A stretch of 64,000 nt of DNA from Candidatus Zixiibacteriota bacterium. GTDB taxonomy: Bacteria; Zixibacteria; MSB-5A5; GN15; FEB-12. A model generated the notes under the pieces. It saw only the letters and a program-made list of their open reading frames with translations, did no database searches and was not told the DNA's origin. A program made the position numbers and the translations under genes. The DNA is taken from contig DAOSXA010000002.1 in the NCBI GenBank assembly GCA_035380245.1, positions 372,001 to 436,000 on the forward strand, given 5' to 3'. The first letter of the stretch is position 1. Each line of letters starts with the position of its first letter. Shown here piece after piece: positions 35,279 through 43,563 of the stretch.

Positions 35279-36022
35279 ATGAAACAGCTTGTTACTGCTA
35301 TGGCCCTGACCCTCGTCCTGCTTCTGCTCGTGGGCCAGGTGCAGGCAGGTCCGTTGCTGACAGTTCCTGAGAAGTCGTTCGATTTCGGATATGTCCCCCA
35401 GAACGCCAAGATTTCTCATACATTCTGGTTGCACTCTTCCGGAGACGACACGCTTAAAATTGTCAGCGTTAAACCTGGCTGAGGCTGCACCCAAGCGCCT
35501 CTTGAAAAAGATGTGCTTGCTGTCGGTGACAGCACTCGGTTAGAAATTATCTTTAGTACCAAGACCTATCGGACCAGGGTGACCAAGCGCCCGCGCATCA
35601 CCACCAACGAAGGTCAGGAAGCCAGCTTCGTAGAGATCACGGCCCAGGTTACGCCGCGTCCGGATTCGACGTATCCGATAATCATCGGTCCGTACAAGCT
35701 GGACCTCTCGCAATATACCGACAAGGTGATAAGCGAGAAGGAGTTCGAACTGCACAATATCTCCGACCAGGAGTTGCAGATTAAACTCATCGACTGGGCT
35801 CATGAGTATTTCAAAGTCGATATGCCCGAATCGATTAAACCGGATCAGACAGTGCGCGGCAAGATCGTTCTCAAAGACGCCGCCCTGGAGGAGAACTTCA
35901 CCAAATCTCTGACTTTCGAAGTCAACGATCAGAAGAACACCCGGTATACGATTCCTGTAAAACGTACGGTGCGTAACGTCAATGTACCGGATAATAACGC
36001 CAGTACGAGTTCGCACCAATAA
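35279..36022 (+). CDS. Candidate selenoprotein: DUF1573 protein with in-frame UGA (U-G-C motif)
   Basis: Translated through the UGA at 35480-35482, this is a 247-residue exported DUF1573 protein with Sec68. The signal peptide (1-23) ends VQA. FDFGYVPQN lies at 34-42, and 30 residues after FDFG comes U-G-C-T, exactly where the paralogues at 34520 and 56198 have C-H-C-T and C-D-C-S. The distance from the last Cys to the GDS motif is also the same, and the frame stays open and family-like to 36022. A hairpin with a GAAA loop lies at the right distance for a bacterial SECIS. UGA is a normal stop elsewhere in this window. A plain point mutation (TGC or TGT to TGA) is the main alternative. The selenium machinery is not in the window. 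Confidence 0.82.
35480..35519 (+). promoter_or_regulatory. Putative SECIS element with recoded UGA
   Basis: UGA at 35480-35482 is followed by a stem-loop at 35492-35519. Seven pairs (35492-35498 with 35513-35519, one G-U), one C-U mismatch (35499/35512), then four pairs (35500-35503 with 35508-35511) close a GAAA loop. The loop begins 22 nt after the UGA and its first base is G. Both properties fit the known pattern for bacterial SECIS elements (a small loop, a G among its first bases, about 16-37 nt from the UGA). Confidence 0.72.
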
Positions 36023-36047
36023 AGCATCTTGTTAGCAGTAACGCAGA

Positions 36048-36079
36048 AGAGGCCGCCCGATCAGGCGGCCTCTTTTTTT
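36048..36079 (+). terminator. Rho-independent terminator after the UGA-containing gene
   Basis: A perfect 10-bp stem AGAGGCCGCC/GGCGGCCTCT with a 6-base loop, followed by about seven T residues. It is in the right place, 26 bp past the stop, and also faces the convergent GWxTD gene. Confidence 0.92.
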
Positions 36080-36102
36080 ATTCCGATATTTGGCGTGCCC
36101 GT

Positions 36103-37530
36103 TCAATAACCCTGGACGTCAATTGTTCCTTCGCTGATCCATTGCTCCCATTCATCGCTATGTACCTCGGTAGTTACATTGGAATGAACGAGCTTGTAGT
36201 CTCCATCGCCGTAGGGATCTTCGAAAATGAAATAATGTCCTTGCTCGATATCGTAGTAATACCAGATCTGATAAGGATCAGCTACCTGGGGAGCCTGGAC
36301 ATCGACCAGATCATCATACTGGCCATAAATCATGTAAATTCTCCCCCGGCTCGACAACCAGCCGTCATCCATCTCCGGATTGGTTGAGAAGTACTGATTG
36401 CAGTATAAATAGCGCTCGGCCATCTGCTCTCGCATCGGCATTTCATCCGGTCCCTGACCACGTTCCCGTTCGGTCCAGAATTGGTCCATAAAATTCCGTT
36501 TGCCTACCCAGGAAAGATTGTTCAAAGTTCTTTTCTGATCCGGTGTCAACAGATAATTAGCCGATCTAATCCGTTCCTCGGGCAGCAGACGATCATAAGC
36601 ACCGAAGCTTGGCTCCTCATTGTAAGCGGCCAGGAGTTTCTCGGGCGACACGATACGGAATGGTGAAACAGTGGTATCAGCCCGGTTGTTATCCATATCG
36701 AGTACACTCAAGCGAAGCCAGTACAGGGCATCGGGCCAGTCGGAGATATCAATCGGTTCGGTGATAACCAGAGAAGCACCCGGCTTAGCACCGGACCGCC
36801 CTCCCAACTCACGGTAAACCTCACGATCCTCGTCCAGAACGGTTAACTGCAGCAAATAACGACCGGAATCCGCTTCAGGGACGGTCAAACCGTAAACTTC
36901 AGCGTAGACATAAGCAGTAGTATCGTCCGTACCGTAAATCGACTTCGGATTGGGTATCACTTCATAACCATTCTTAATCAGGCGCGGATTGAGATTCGAG
37001 GTGGAATCCCCAACGTAATGAATACTGTAAGCCCATTGCGGTCCCCCGATAGTCACCGTGGTCTTCGGCGGGGGGACATAGATATAGTCAATCAGGTAGT
37101 CGCCTTTACGTCGGCTGACGGCGTCAATCACGGTTACTCTGGCGGAGTAGGTCCCCGGTGGAAGCAGCATGTTGATCTTATTGAACAGACGAATTCCTTC
37201 TATCTTCGCCTCTTCCGTGCTGTTCACGCGAACCGAGAAGTAAGTATACGCGGAATCTATTGCCTGCCCCATGGGATTGGCGATTCTAACCAGTGCCAGA
37301 ACCCTTGATTCCAGTTGGTCCTTATCCTCTTCCGTGTGGAAAAACTCCAACTCGTGCCGCTTGATCGAGAAAGGGAACTCAACCAACACCACCGAATCCA
37401 GATTGGGATTGGGATAGGCTGTAGCTCCCGCATAAACAGTCATCTTGTTGGGATCATCTTCAGCCATAACCGCCATCGTAGTCATCACGCCGATCACGAC
37501 AGCCAACCAAATGTATCGCATAAACTGCAT
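36103..37530 (-). CDS. GWxTD-domain exported protein (second of a pair)
   Basis: A 475-residue protein with a signal peptide (about 1-23, ending VMA). Beta-rich domains fill the first 330 residues. The C-terminal third is the GWxTD-type domain: FMDQFWTERERG, RYLYCNQYFS, then DDGWLSSRGRIYMIYGQYDD and a Trp/Tyr-rich IWYYYDIEQG end. The fingerprint here is GWLSSRG where the family has GWxTDRG. Its role is unknown; the family is exported and common in FCB-group bacteria. It is followed, 16 bp upstream in order, by a paralogue (37547-38893) that shares the layout. Confidence 0.85.
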   Translation of the reverse strand: MQFMRYIWLAVVIGVMTTMAVMAEDDPNKMTVYAGATAYPNPNLDSVVLVEFPFSIKRHELEFFHTEEDKDQLESRVLALVRIANPMGQAIDSAYTYFSVRVNSTEEAKIEGIRLFNKINMLLPPGTYSARVTVIDAVSRRKGDYLIDYIYVPPPKTTVTIGGPQWAYSIHYVGDSTSNLNPRLIKNGYEVIPNPKSIYGTDDTTAYVYAEVYGLTVPEADSGRYLLQLTVLDEDREVYRELGGRSGAKPGASLVITEPIDISDWPDALYWLRLSVLDMDNNRADTTVSPFRIVSPEKLLAAYNEEPSFGAYDRLLPEERIRSANYLLTPDQKRTLNNLSWVGKRNFMDQFWTERERGQGPDEMPMREQMAERYLYCNQYFSTNPEMDDGWLSSRGRIYMIYGQYDDLVDVQAPQVADPYQIWYYYDIEQGHYFIFEDPYGDGDYKLVHSNVTTEVHSDEWEQWISEGTIDVQGY

Positions 37531-37546
37531 CTTAATTTTGCTACTC

Positions 37547-38893
37547 CTAAAAATCCGGTTCCTGATTCAACCCGTCATAGGGATAAACGAGCCGGTAGTC
37601 ACCGTCTCCGTTTCGATCGACAAATGTGAACTTCAGATATTGATTTCCTCGATAATAGTGCCATTCCTGATAAGGCATTCGGGACGGCATAAGCGGATAG
37701 TCATCGACCTGGTCCGGTTCTCCGTGTTTTACGTAAATGATTCCACGGTCGGTGGCCCAGCCCGGTTGCCCCATAAAGGCGAAATTACGGTTGGCTACCT
37801 GGATGCGTCGGAAGAACTCCAGTTTAATCTCATTTTCAGCCGTCCCCGGAGTCGGATCTCGCCCTTTCCAGAACTTGTCCATCAAACGAGCACGCTCTTC
37901 GTATGTACTCGCCTTTTCCAGTGAGTCCAACTCATGTGGTTCGGATATGAGTTCCAACAGACGCACGGCTTCTTTTATATCGTTACGCAGAAGACTCGCG
38001 AGCGACCAAACGACGTAGAAACTATGTTCCTCACTGTCAAGCTCACGATTCTTCTTCGTTGTATCCCTCAGACGGATTTCTACCGCGTATTCACCGGGGG
38101 TTAAATCGGCGATGGAAACTTCGCGCACCTGGCGCAGAAACGACTCGTCTACTTTCTCCGTGGCTGAGTCACGATACAACAACGCTCCATAACGGCGCCT
38201 GATAGCCGTCTCTACCAGTACTTCCTTGTGCTCTTCCTTTTCACCGGCGTACACCTCGAAGTAGAACAACACTCGGCTGTTTCCTTCATCACCGAATTCT
38301 CTGGTAAGAGATGGAATAATCGTAAATCGCCCCTTATCGAACGGCAACGGATTCTCCCCCGCCTGGCCGATAGCGGTAATCAATTCAATATCTGAAATTC
38401 TGGGGCGATTTAGTTTATACTCCCGGAGATTGACCTTCATCTCCTGCTTATGCGAGACATCCGCAATTTGGTCATGCAGGATCAGGTCTATTTCGTACTT
38501 GCCCTTCGGTAGGATGAAATTTACCTGGTTGGTGCGAAAATCCGATCCGGAACGAGTTCGTCTTTTGTTTTCAGCCGTTAGCTGCTTCTCTTCGGTAAAT
38601 TCCTGAACCTGACGACCGTCATCGTCCTTAACCCGAATAGTTATATCGAACTCAGCTCGGTACTGACCGGCATACTCCTCCCAGGACAGAAGGTAGTTAT
38701 AGTATTGGTAGTATACCTCGAGACGCAGCGTGTCAGGATGTCCGGCCATGAAACTACAGTAATCCATGAGCAAGCCCACTCTGGACGGCGCTTCAAGGCG
38801 ATCGAACGAATCGACCTGTGCGTTGCCGGTCGTGATGAAAAAGCAACCGACCAACAAAGCGATAAGGATTATTTGTGACTTAATGAACCGCAT
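37547..38893 (-). CDS. GWxTD-domain exported protein (first of a pair)
   Basis: A 448-residue exported protein with a signal peptide (1-25, ending GNA), beta-rich N-terminal domains, and a C-terminal GWxTD domain with LMDKFWKGRDPTPGT, GWATDRGIIYVKHGEPDQV and YQEWHYYRGNQY. This copy keeps the canonical GWATDRG motif, unlike its neighbour (GWLSSRG). The two genes lie 16 bp apart on the same strand and likely form an operon that starts here. Function is unknown. Confidence 0.88.
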   Translation of the reverse strand: MRFIKSQIILIALLVGCFFITTGNAQVDSFDRLEAPSRVGLLMDYCSFMAGHPDTLRLEVYYQYYNYLLSWEEYAGQYRAEFDITIRVKDDDGRQVQEFTEEKQLTAENKRRTRSGSDFRTNQVNFILPKGKYEIDLILHDQIADVSHKQEMKVNLREYKLNRPRISDIELITAIGQAGENPLPFDKGRFTIIPSLTREFGDEGNSRVLFYFEVYAGEKEEHKEVLVETAIRRRYGALLYRDSATEKVDESFLRQVREVSIADLTPGEYAVEIRLRDTTKKNRELDSEEHSFYVVWSLASLLRNDIKEAVRLLELISEPHELDSLEKASTYEERARLMDKFWKGRDPTPGTAENEIKLEFFRRIQVANRNFAFMGQPGWATDRGIIYVKHGEPDQVDDYPLMPSRMPYQEWHYYRGNQYLKFTFVDRNGDGDYRLVYPYDGLNQEPDF

Positions 38894-38960
38894 GCTGTAA
38901 TTTATAACCTGTTGCTACTTCAAACGTTTCAACTTAGGGGAATGTTTAGAGGAGGGCAAG

Positions 38961-38983
38961 AAAAAAGGGCCCTCAGGCCCTTT
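38961..38983 (-). terminator. Terminator of the ABC/TolC operon
   Basis: A perfect 8-bp stem AAAGGGCC/GGCCCTTT with a 4-base loop, with T residues at its 3' side on the minus strand, 3 bp past the stop of the last permease gene. Confidence 0.85.
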
Positions 38984-38986
38984 GTA

Positions 38987-40240
38987 TCATTCGTAGCGAA
39001 GGGCTTCGATGGGATCCAGTCGAGCCGCCTTAAAGGCCGGATACACTCCTGATACCAAACCGACCGAGACTGATACCACAAAGCCGGTTACGATCCAGAA
39101 AAGCGACACCGAGATCGGGAAACCGGCCCAGGCGTTAATGCTCAGTCCCAGGATAATACCAAACAGTATCCCGATTACTCCACCGGCGCCGGACAACGTC
39201 ATGGCCTCGGTCAAAAATTGCAACAGGATGTTGGAGCGCTTGGCTCCGATAGCTTTACGGACACCGATCTCGCGAGTACGCTCGGTTACCGATACCAGCA
39301 TGATGTTCATTACCCCGATACCACCCACCATCAGACCGACCGAAGTAATCACAATCATGGCTATGTAAATGTACTTCGTTATGTTCTCAATCTGCTCTTT
39401 GAAAGTATCCTGCGTTGAAAGAGCGAAGTTGTTGTCCTTGTTGAAAGGTACGCTTCGATAGATTCGCAGTGCGCTGATGATCTGCTCTTTAGCTTCCTCA
39501 ATCTGTTCTCGCGAAGCGGCCTTAACCGTCAGCGTCAGGGCTTCATCCCAGGGGTGAATTTTTTCGAAGGTACTGAGCGGTATGATCATCACATTGTTCT
39601 GGCTGTCTTCATCGAAATTCGACTCGACATGTTCCAGGACACCGATTACCTGGAACGGATTGCTGTTGATACGAACCTCTTTACCTACGGGAGCTTCATC
39701 TTCGAAGAGGTTCTGCGCCACTTTGTCACCCAACACGACCACTGATGCCCGGAATTCAATATCAACTTCAGAGATAAAGCGACCGGATTGTATTGACCTG
39801 TCCAAAACCCGCTGATAATCGGGCCAGGTTCCCAGATAGCGGGTGTTGGAAACCTTCTGGTTCTTGTATTTGATTACATTGCCGCCCGAAGCCCAGTAGT
39901 GGTTCTGAGGGGCGACACCGTCCACCGCGGGACAGGCTTCTTTTATCATTTTCGCTTCACCGGCCGTGAGAAAAGGTCGGTTGCGCTCTTCTTCGGTAAG
40001 ATCATCCCAGTCGGTCCCCGGTGCGAAGCGATCGATGTAAATAATCGTAGTCGAGCCCATCGACTCGATCTCTTCTTCCATAGCGCCGTTCAATCCGTCA
40101 ATGATCGAAGCAAGCCCGATAACCGATGCGACTCCGATCATAACACCCAGGATAGTTAATCCCGAGCGCAATTTGTTCATCCGCAGAGAGTCGAGCGCCA
40201 TCTCGATTGCATCTTTTATCTCGGTTGGAGTCAGCAGCAT
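38987..40240 (-). CDS. MacB-like ABC transporter permease (second)
   Basis: An inner-membrane permease of 417 residues. It has one N-terminal helix (about 25-45, in SGLTILGVMIGVASVIGL), a large periplasmic MacB_PCD domain and three C-terminal helices (about 290-400) with the conserved MLVSVTERTREIGVRKAIGA segment of FtsX/MacB permeases. Together with the other permease, the ATPase, the membrane-fusion protein and TolC it makes a tripartite efflux or secretion pump. It is about 30 percent like its neighbour by eye; the pair may form a heterodimer. It ends the minus-strand operon. Confidence 0.9.
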   Translation of the reverse strand: MLLTPTEIKDAIEMALDSLRMNKLRSGLTILGVMIGVASVIGLASIIDGLNGAMEEEIESMGSTTIIYIDRFAPGTDWDDLTEEERNRPFLTAGEAKMIKEACPAVDGVAPQNHYWASGGNVIKYKNQKVSNTRYLGTWPDYQRVLDRSIQSGRFISEVDIEFRASVVVLGDKVAQNLFEDEAPVGKEVRINSNPFQVIGVLEHVESNFDEDSQNNVMIIPLSTFEKIHPWDEALTLTVKAASREQIEEAKEQIISALRIYRSVPFNKDNNFALSTQDTFKEQIENITKYIYIAMIVITSVGLMVGGIGVMNIMLVSVTERTREIGVRKAIGAKRSNILLQFLTEAMTLSGAGGVIGILFGIILGLSINAWAGFPISVSLFWIVTGFVVSVSVGLVSGVYPAFKAARLDPIEALRYE

Positions 40241-40250
40241 ATTCTTATAC

Positions 40251-41474
40251 TCACTCGTAACTCAGAGCTTTGATAGGATCCAGCTTGGCCGCTCGCCAGG
40301 CCGGATAGATACCGAAAACCAGACCGATGCCGGTCGATATCACCAGTCCAAGCGTAATGGCTAGCCCCGACGGCGAAATGTCCATATCGATCATACTCAC
40401 CAGGGACCGCGCTGCGAGGAAGCCGGCGACAATACCGACAATACCTCCCGACAAAGTCGTTACTAATGCCTCGAAAAGAAACTGCAGCAGAATGTGTCGA
40501 CGTCTGGCGCCGATTGCTTTTCGGATACCTATCTCTCGAGTTCGCTCAGTAACTGAAACCATCATGATATTCATTACCACGATACCGCCGACCACTACCG
40601 ATATGGATGAAATCCCTATGAGGCCGAAACGAAATATCTTCGTGAAAGCGTTCAGCGTCTCCAGAATGTTGTCGGCGGTATATATCTCGAAATCATCCGG
40701 TTTGTCGTAAGGGACATGGCGAATTGATCGCAAGACCTGACGAACCTGATCCATGGCATCGGGCAATGCCTCGACCGATACCGCTTTCACCGCGAACCGT
40801 AACCGCCAGTCGGGATTTCCGAACTGCTTGACATGAGCACTGAACGGAATAACTACGAAGTTGTCCTGGCTTTCTCCGAATAACGTCCCCTGTCGTTCGG
40901 CTACTCCGATAACCGTATATTTAACTCCATCGATACGGATATCTTTGCCGATCGGATCGTTGGGGCCGAACAGCTTCTCACGGATCAGGTCGCCGATGAA
41001 CACTACCTGGCGACGATAAAGGTCATCCTCGGCAGAATGAAAACGACCTTGCGCCACTTCCATATCGACAATCTCGATCATTTCATGCGAAGCACCGGCA
41101 ATCGCAACATCACGTACTCGCTCGCTGCCTCTACGAACTTCGGCCGATGAACTGGTGCGGGTCGACATCTTATCGCACAGTTCACAGCCGTCCCTGATTT
41201 CATCCGCCATATCAATAGTGAACGGCTTGCGTTTGATCATCTCGAGCCATTGTTCATGGGAAGTAATAACCCCACCGACACGAGTCACGATGAAGGTCGA
41301 GGGACCGAGCGAGGCCAGATCCTCTTCGATAGCCCCCATCATCCCCTCCAATGCCGAGATAATCGTCATCACCGAGGTAAATCCAACGACTACTCCGAGA
41401 AACGTCAATCCGGAACGCAGCTTATTGGCCCAGATGGCTTCGAAGGCTATTTTGAGAATCGAAATACCTATCAT
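40251..41474 (-). CDS. MacB-like ABC transporter permease (first)
   Basis: 407 residues, same layout as its neighbour: an N-terminal helix (SGLTFLGVVVGFTSVMT), a periplasmic MacB_PCD domain, three C-terminal helices and the MMVSVTERTREIGIRKAIGA signature. It lacks an ATPase domain, which is encoded separately just upstream. Two different permeases rather than one suggest a heterodimeric pump. Gaps to its neighbours are only 6 and 10 bp. Confidence 0.9.
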   Translation of the reverse strand: MIGISILKIAFEAIWANKLRSGLTFLGVVVGFTSVMTIISALEGMMGAIEEDLASLGPSTFIVTRVGGVITSHEQWLEMIKRKPFTIDMADEIRDGCELCDKMSTRTSSSAEVRRGSERVRDVAIAGASHEMIEIVDMEVAQGRFHSAEDDLYRRQVVFIGDLIREKLFGPNDPIGKDIRIDGVKYTVIGVAERQGTLFGESQDNFVVIPFSAHVKQFGNPDWRLRFAVKAVSVEALPDAMDQVRQVLRSIRHVPYDKPDDFEIYTADNILETLNAFTKIFRFGLIGISSISVVVGGIVVMNIMMVSVTERTREIGIRKAIGARRRHILLQFLFEALVTTLSGGIVGIVAGFLAARSLVSMIDMDISPSGLAITLGLVISTGIGLVFGIYPAWRAAKLDPIKALSYE

Positions 41475-41480
41475 GGTAAC

Positions 41481-42182
41481 TTACGCACTGACTCGGTGCG
41501 CTCCGTTGCGGATATCACTGTCAATTTCACCGTCGAGAATCGAGAGAACACGATGGGCATGATCGGCGATATCCCGCTCGTGCGTTACGAGAATTATGGT
41601 ATTCCCCTGATTATGCAGGTCATTGAACAGCTTCATTATTTCCAAAGACGTCTTCGAATCAAGATTGCCGGTCGGTTCATCGGCAAGCAACAGCGAAGGT
41701 TTATTGACCAGGGCGCGAGCAACGGCAACACGCTGACGTTGTCCGCCCGAAAGCTCGTTCGGTTTATGCAGCATGCGGTCCCTCAGCTCCACCATCGCAA
41801 GAGCTTCCTCCGCCAGGCGCTGACGATCCCCCGCATTCGTGCCGTTGTAAATCAGGGGTAACTCGACATTATGTAAAGCGGTCGCTCGGGGCAGCAGGTT
41901 AAAAGTCTGAAAAACGAATCCTATCTCACGGTTTCGAATCGCCGCCAGGTCATCGTCGTTCATAGCGCTGACCGGTTTTCCGTTGAGAATGTATTCACCG
42001 GAAGTCGGAGTATCCAGACAGCCGATCAGATTCATCAGGGTCGATTTGCCCGAGCCGGACGGTCCCATGATCGCTACATATTCGCCCTTCTCGATGGTAA
42101 TGGACACCCCCTTCAGGGCATGCACTTCCTCATTACCCATCTGGTAAGTTTTCCAAAGATCCCGGGTTTCGATCAGTGCCAT
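41481..42182 (-). CDS. ABC transporter ATP-binding protein (MacB/LolD type)
   Basis: A 233-residue ATPase with Walker A GPSGSGKST (about 39-47), the signature LSGGQRQRVAVARAL, Walker B LLLADEPTGNLD and the switch His in VTHERD. This belongs to the LolD/MacB mechanotransmission group. It energises the two permeases encoded downstream; its start shares one base with the end of the membrane-fusion protein gene, indicating tight coupling. Confidence 0.97.
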   Translation of the reverse strand: MALIETRDLWKTYQMGNEEVHALKGVSITIEKGEYVAIMGPSGSGKSTLMNLIGCLDTPTSGEYILNGKPVSAMNDDDLAAIRNREIGFVFQTFNLLPRATALHNVELPLIYNGTNAGDRQRLAEEALAMVELRDRMLHKPNELSGGQRQRVAVARALVNKPSLLLADEPTGNLDSKTSLEIMKLFNDLHNQGNTIILVTHERDIADHAHRVLSILDGEIDSDIRNGAHRVSA

Positions 42183-43513
42183 CAGTCCTTGCCTTCCTCA
42201 CCGGCACTAACTTCACCGACACGTGTTACCTTGACCTCATCGCCGTCCTTAATCGTTCTTAAAATCCGATAAGGACCGGTGACAACCGTATCAGACTCCG
42301 TCAGACCGTGCAGAATTTGAATGCGTCGTTTGTCTGCAATACCGGTTTCTATTGGAACGAATTTAGCCTGATTGTTGCACACCACGAAAACACCCTTGAC
42401 TTCCTTACGCGTTTCATCACCCTTGCCGTGGTTCGTGGAATCATCCTGCGTTTCGATCTCAGCAGCATGTACGGCGTTGTCGGAAGTCTCCTTACTGAGG
42501 GGATCCTGCTCGTGAGCCTTCTGCAAAGAATCCATATCGTAATTGCGCATTACAACGGCGCTGTATGACACGGCCAGTACATTCTCTCCCGTAGCTGTCG
42601 TTATATCCACAGTAGCCGACATCCCGGGACGCAGCTTGACAACCGGATCGGTGAACACTACTCGGACAAGAAAATTGGTCGACTGGCTCTCCGTGCCGGA
42701 GTTCGACTGAATAGCCGTGTTGCCTATTTCGACTACCGTGCCGGCGAACACCGTATCGGGGAAAGCATCCACCTCAATATCAACCGGTTGATTCAACTCA
42801 ACCTTGTTGATCTCGGTCTCGTCCACATCGACTTCCACCTCATAGATGTCGAGATCGGCAATCGTCATAAGTGTTTTGCCGGTCGTGTATCCTGTTTGAG
42901 CCGGGGCAATTTCTCCCACTTCACAATCGAGATAGGTAACCACACCGCTCATCGGCGCCACGATCTTAGCCTTGCTGAGATTATCGAGCTCCTGATCGAG
43001 ACGAGCCCCGTACTGCTTCGCCTGAGCAAGACTCGCATCATAAGAGGACTTGGCGTTTTGATAAGCATACATCGCCGAATTATGCTCATTCTCAGAAGCA
43101 AGACCGGATGCAAAAAGACGCTTCATTCGCTCGAAATCTTCCGAGGCCTGATCCAGACTGGACTTATAACCCTCCAGACGAGCGTTGATCTCGCTCAGCA
43201 TATAGCGGGCCTGATCGACATCGGCGCGCAACTGAACCGTGTCGAGAATCAACAACGGATCATTCAACATTACCCGGTCGCCTTCACGAACGAACAGGGC
43301 CCTTATCTCACCGGTCACCTCGGCCGTGATATCAACCTTGGTAGCCGGCTGGACGCGCCCTGAGGCCGACACGATCTCCGTCAAATCGCGGCGTTGCACG
43401 GTATCCGCTTGAACATCAACACCGGAACTGCGAGACAGACCGAGATTCAACCCGACCAACGTCGCGACAACAACCACCGCGAGCACGATAATTAGTAGTT
43501 TCTTCTTGGACAT
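42182..43513 (-). CDS. Periplasmic adaptor (membrane-fusion) protein, HlyD/MacA type
   Basis: 443 residues: an N-terminal membrane anchor (LIIVLAVVVVATLVGLNLGL), a biotinyl-lipoyl-like domain with ASGRVQPATKVDITAEVTGE, a long helical hairpin (about 95-180), and beta-barrel domains. A Glu/Asp-rich insertion around 335-370 interrupts the last barrel. It links the ABC permeases to the TolC channel. It sits between the TolC gene and the ATPase gene on the minus strand. Confidence 0.92.
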   Translation of the reverse strand: MSKKKLLIIVLAVVVVATLVGLNLGLSRSSGVDVQADTVQRRDLTEIVSASGRVQPATKVDITAEVTGEIRALFVREGDRVMLNDPLLILDTVQLRADVDQARYMLSEINARLEGYKSSLDQASEDFERMKRLFASGLASENEHNSAMYAYQNAKSSYDASLAQAKQYGARLDQELDNLSKAKIVAPMSGVVTYLDCEVGEIAPAQTGYTTGKTLMTIADLDIYEVEVDVDETEINKVELNQPVDIEVDAFPDTVFAGTVVEIGNTAIQSNSGTESQSTNFLVRVVFTDPVVKLRPGMSATVDITTATGENVLAVSYSAVVMRNYDMDSLQKAHEQDPLSKETSDNAVHAAEIETQDDSTNHGKGDETRKEVKGVFVVCNNQAKFVPIETGIADKRRIQILHGLTESDTVVTGPYRILRTIKDGDEVKVTRVGEVSAGEEGKD

Positions 43514-43563
43514 ACTCTGGCTACCCCATACTCCTCAAATCTTCTTCTCTGCCTAATTGTCTC

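Noticed and set aside
35480..35482. UGA as a reassigned sense codon across the genome
   Set aside because: UGA ends several normal genes here, for example at 51352-51354, 53821-53823 and 56199-56201, so it is a usual stop.
35231..36022. Two separate genes split at the UGA, or a frameshift
   Set aside because: The frame is identical before and after the UGA, motif spacing is exact and the second half has no ribosome site of its own. A point mutation remains possible and is stated as the alternative.
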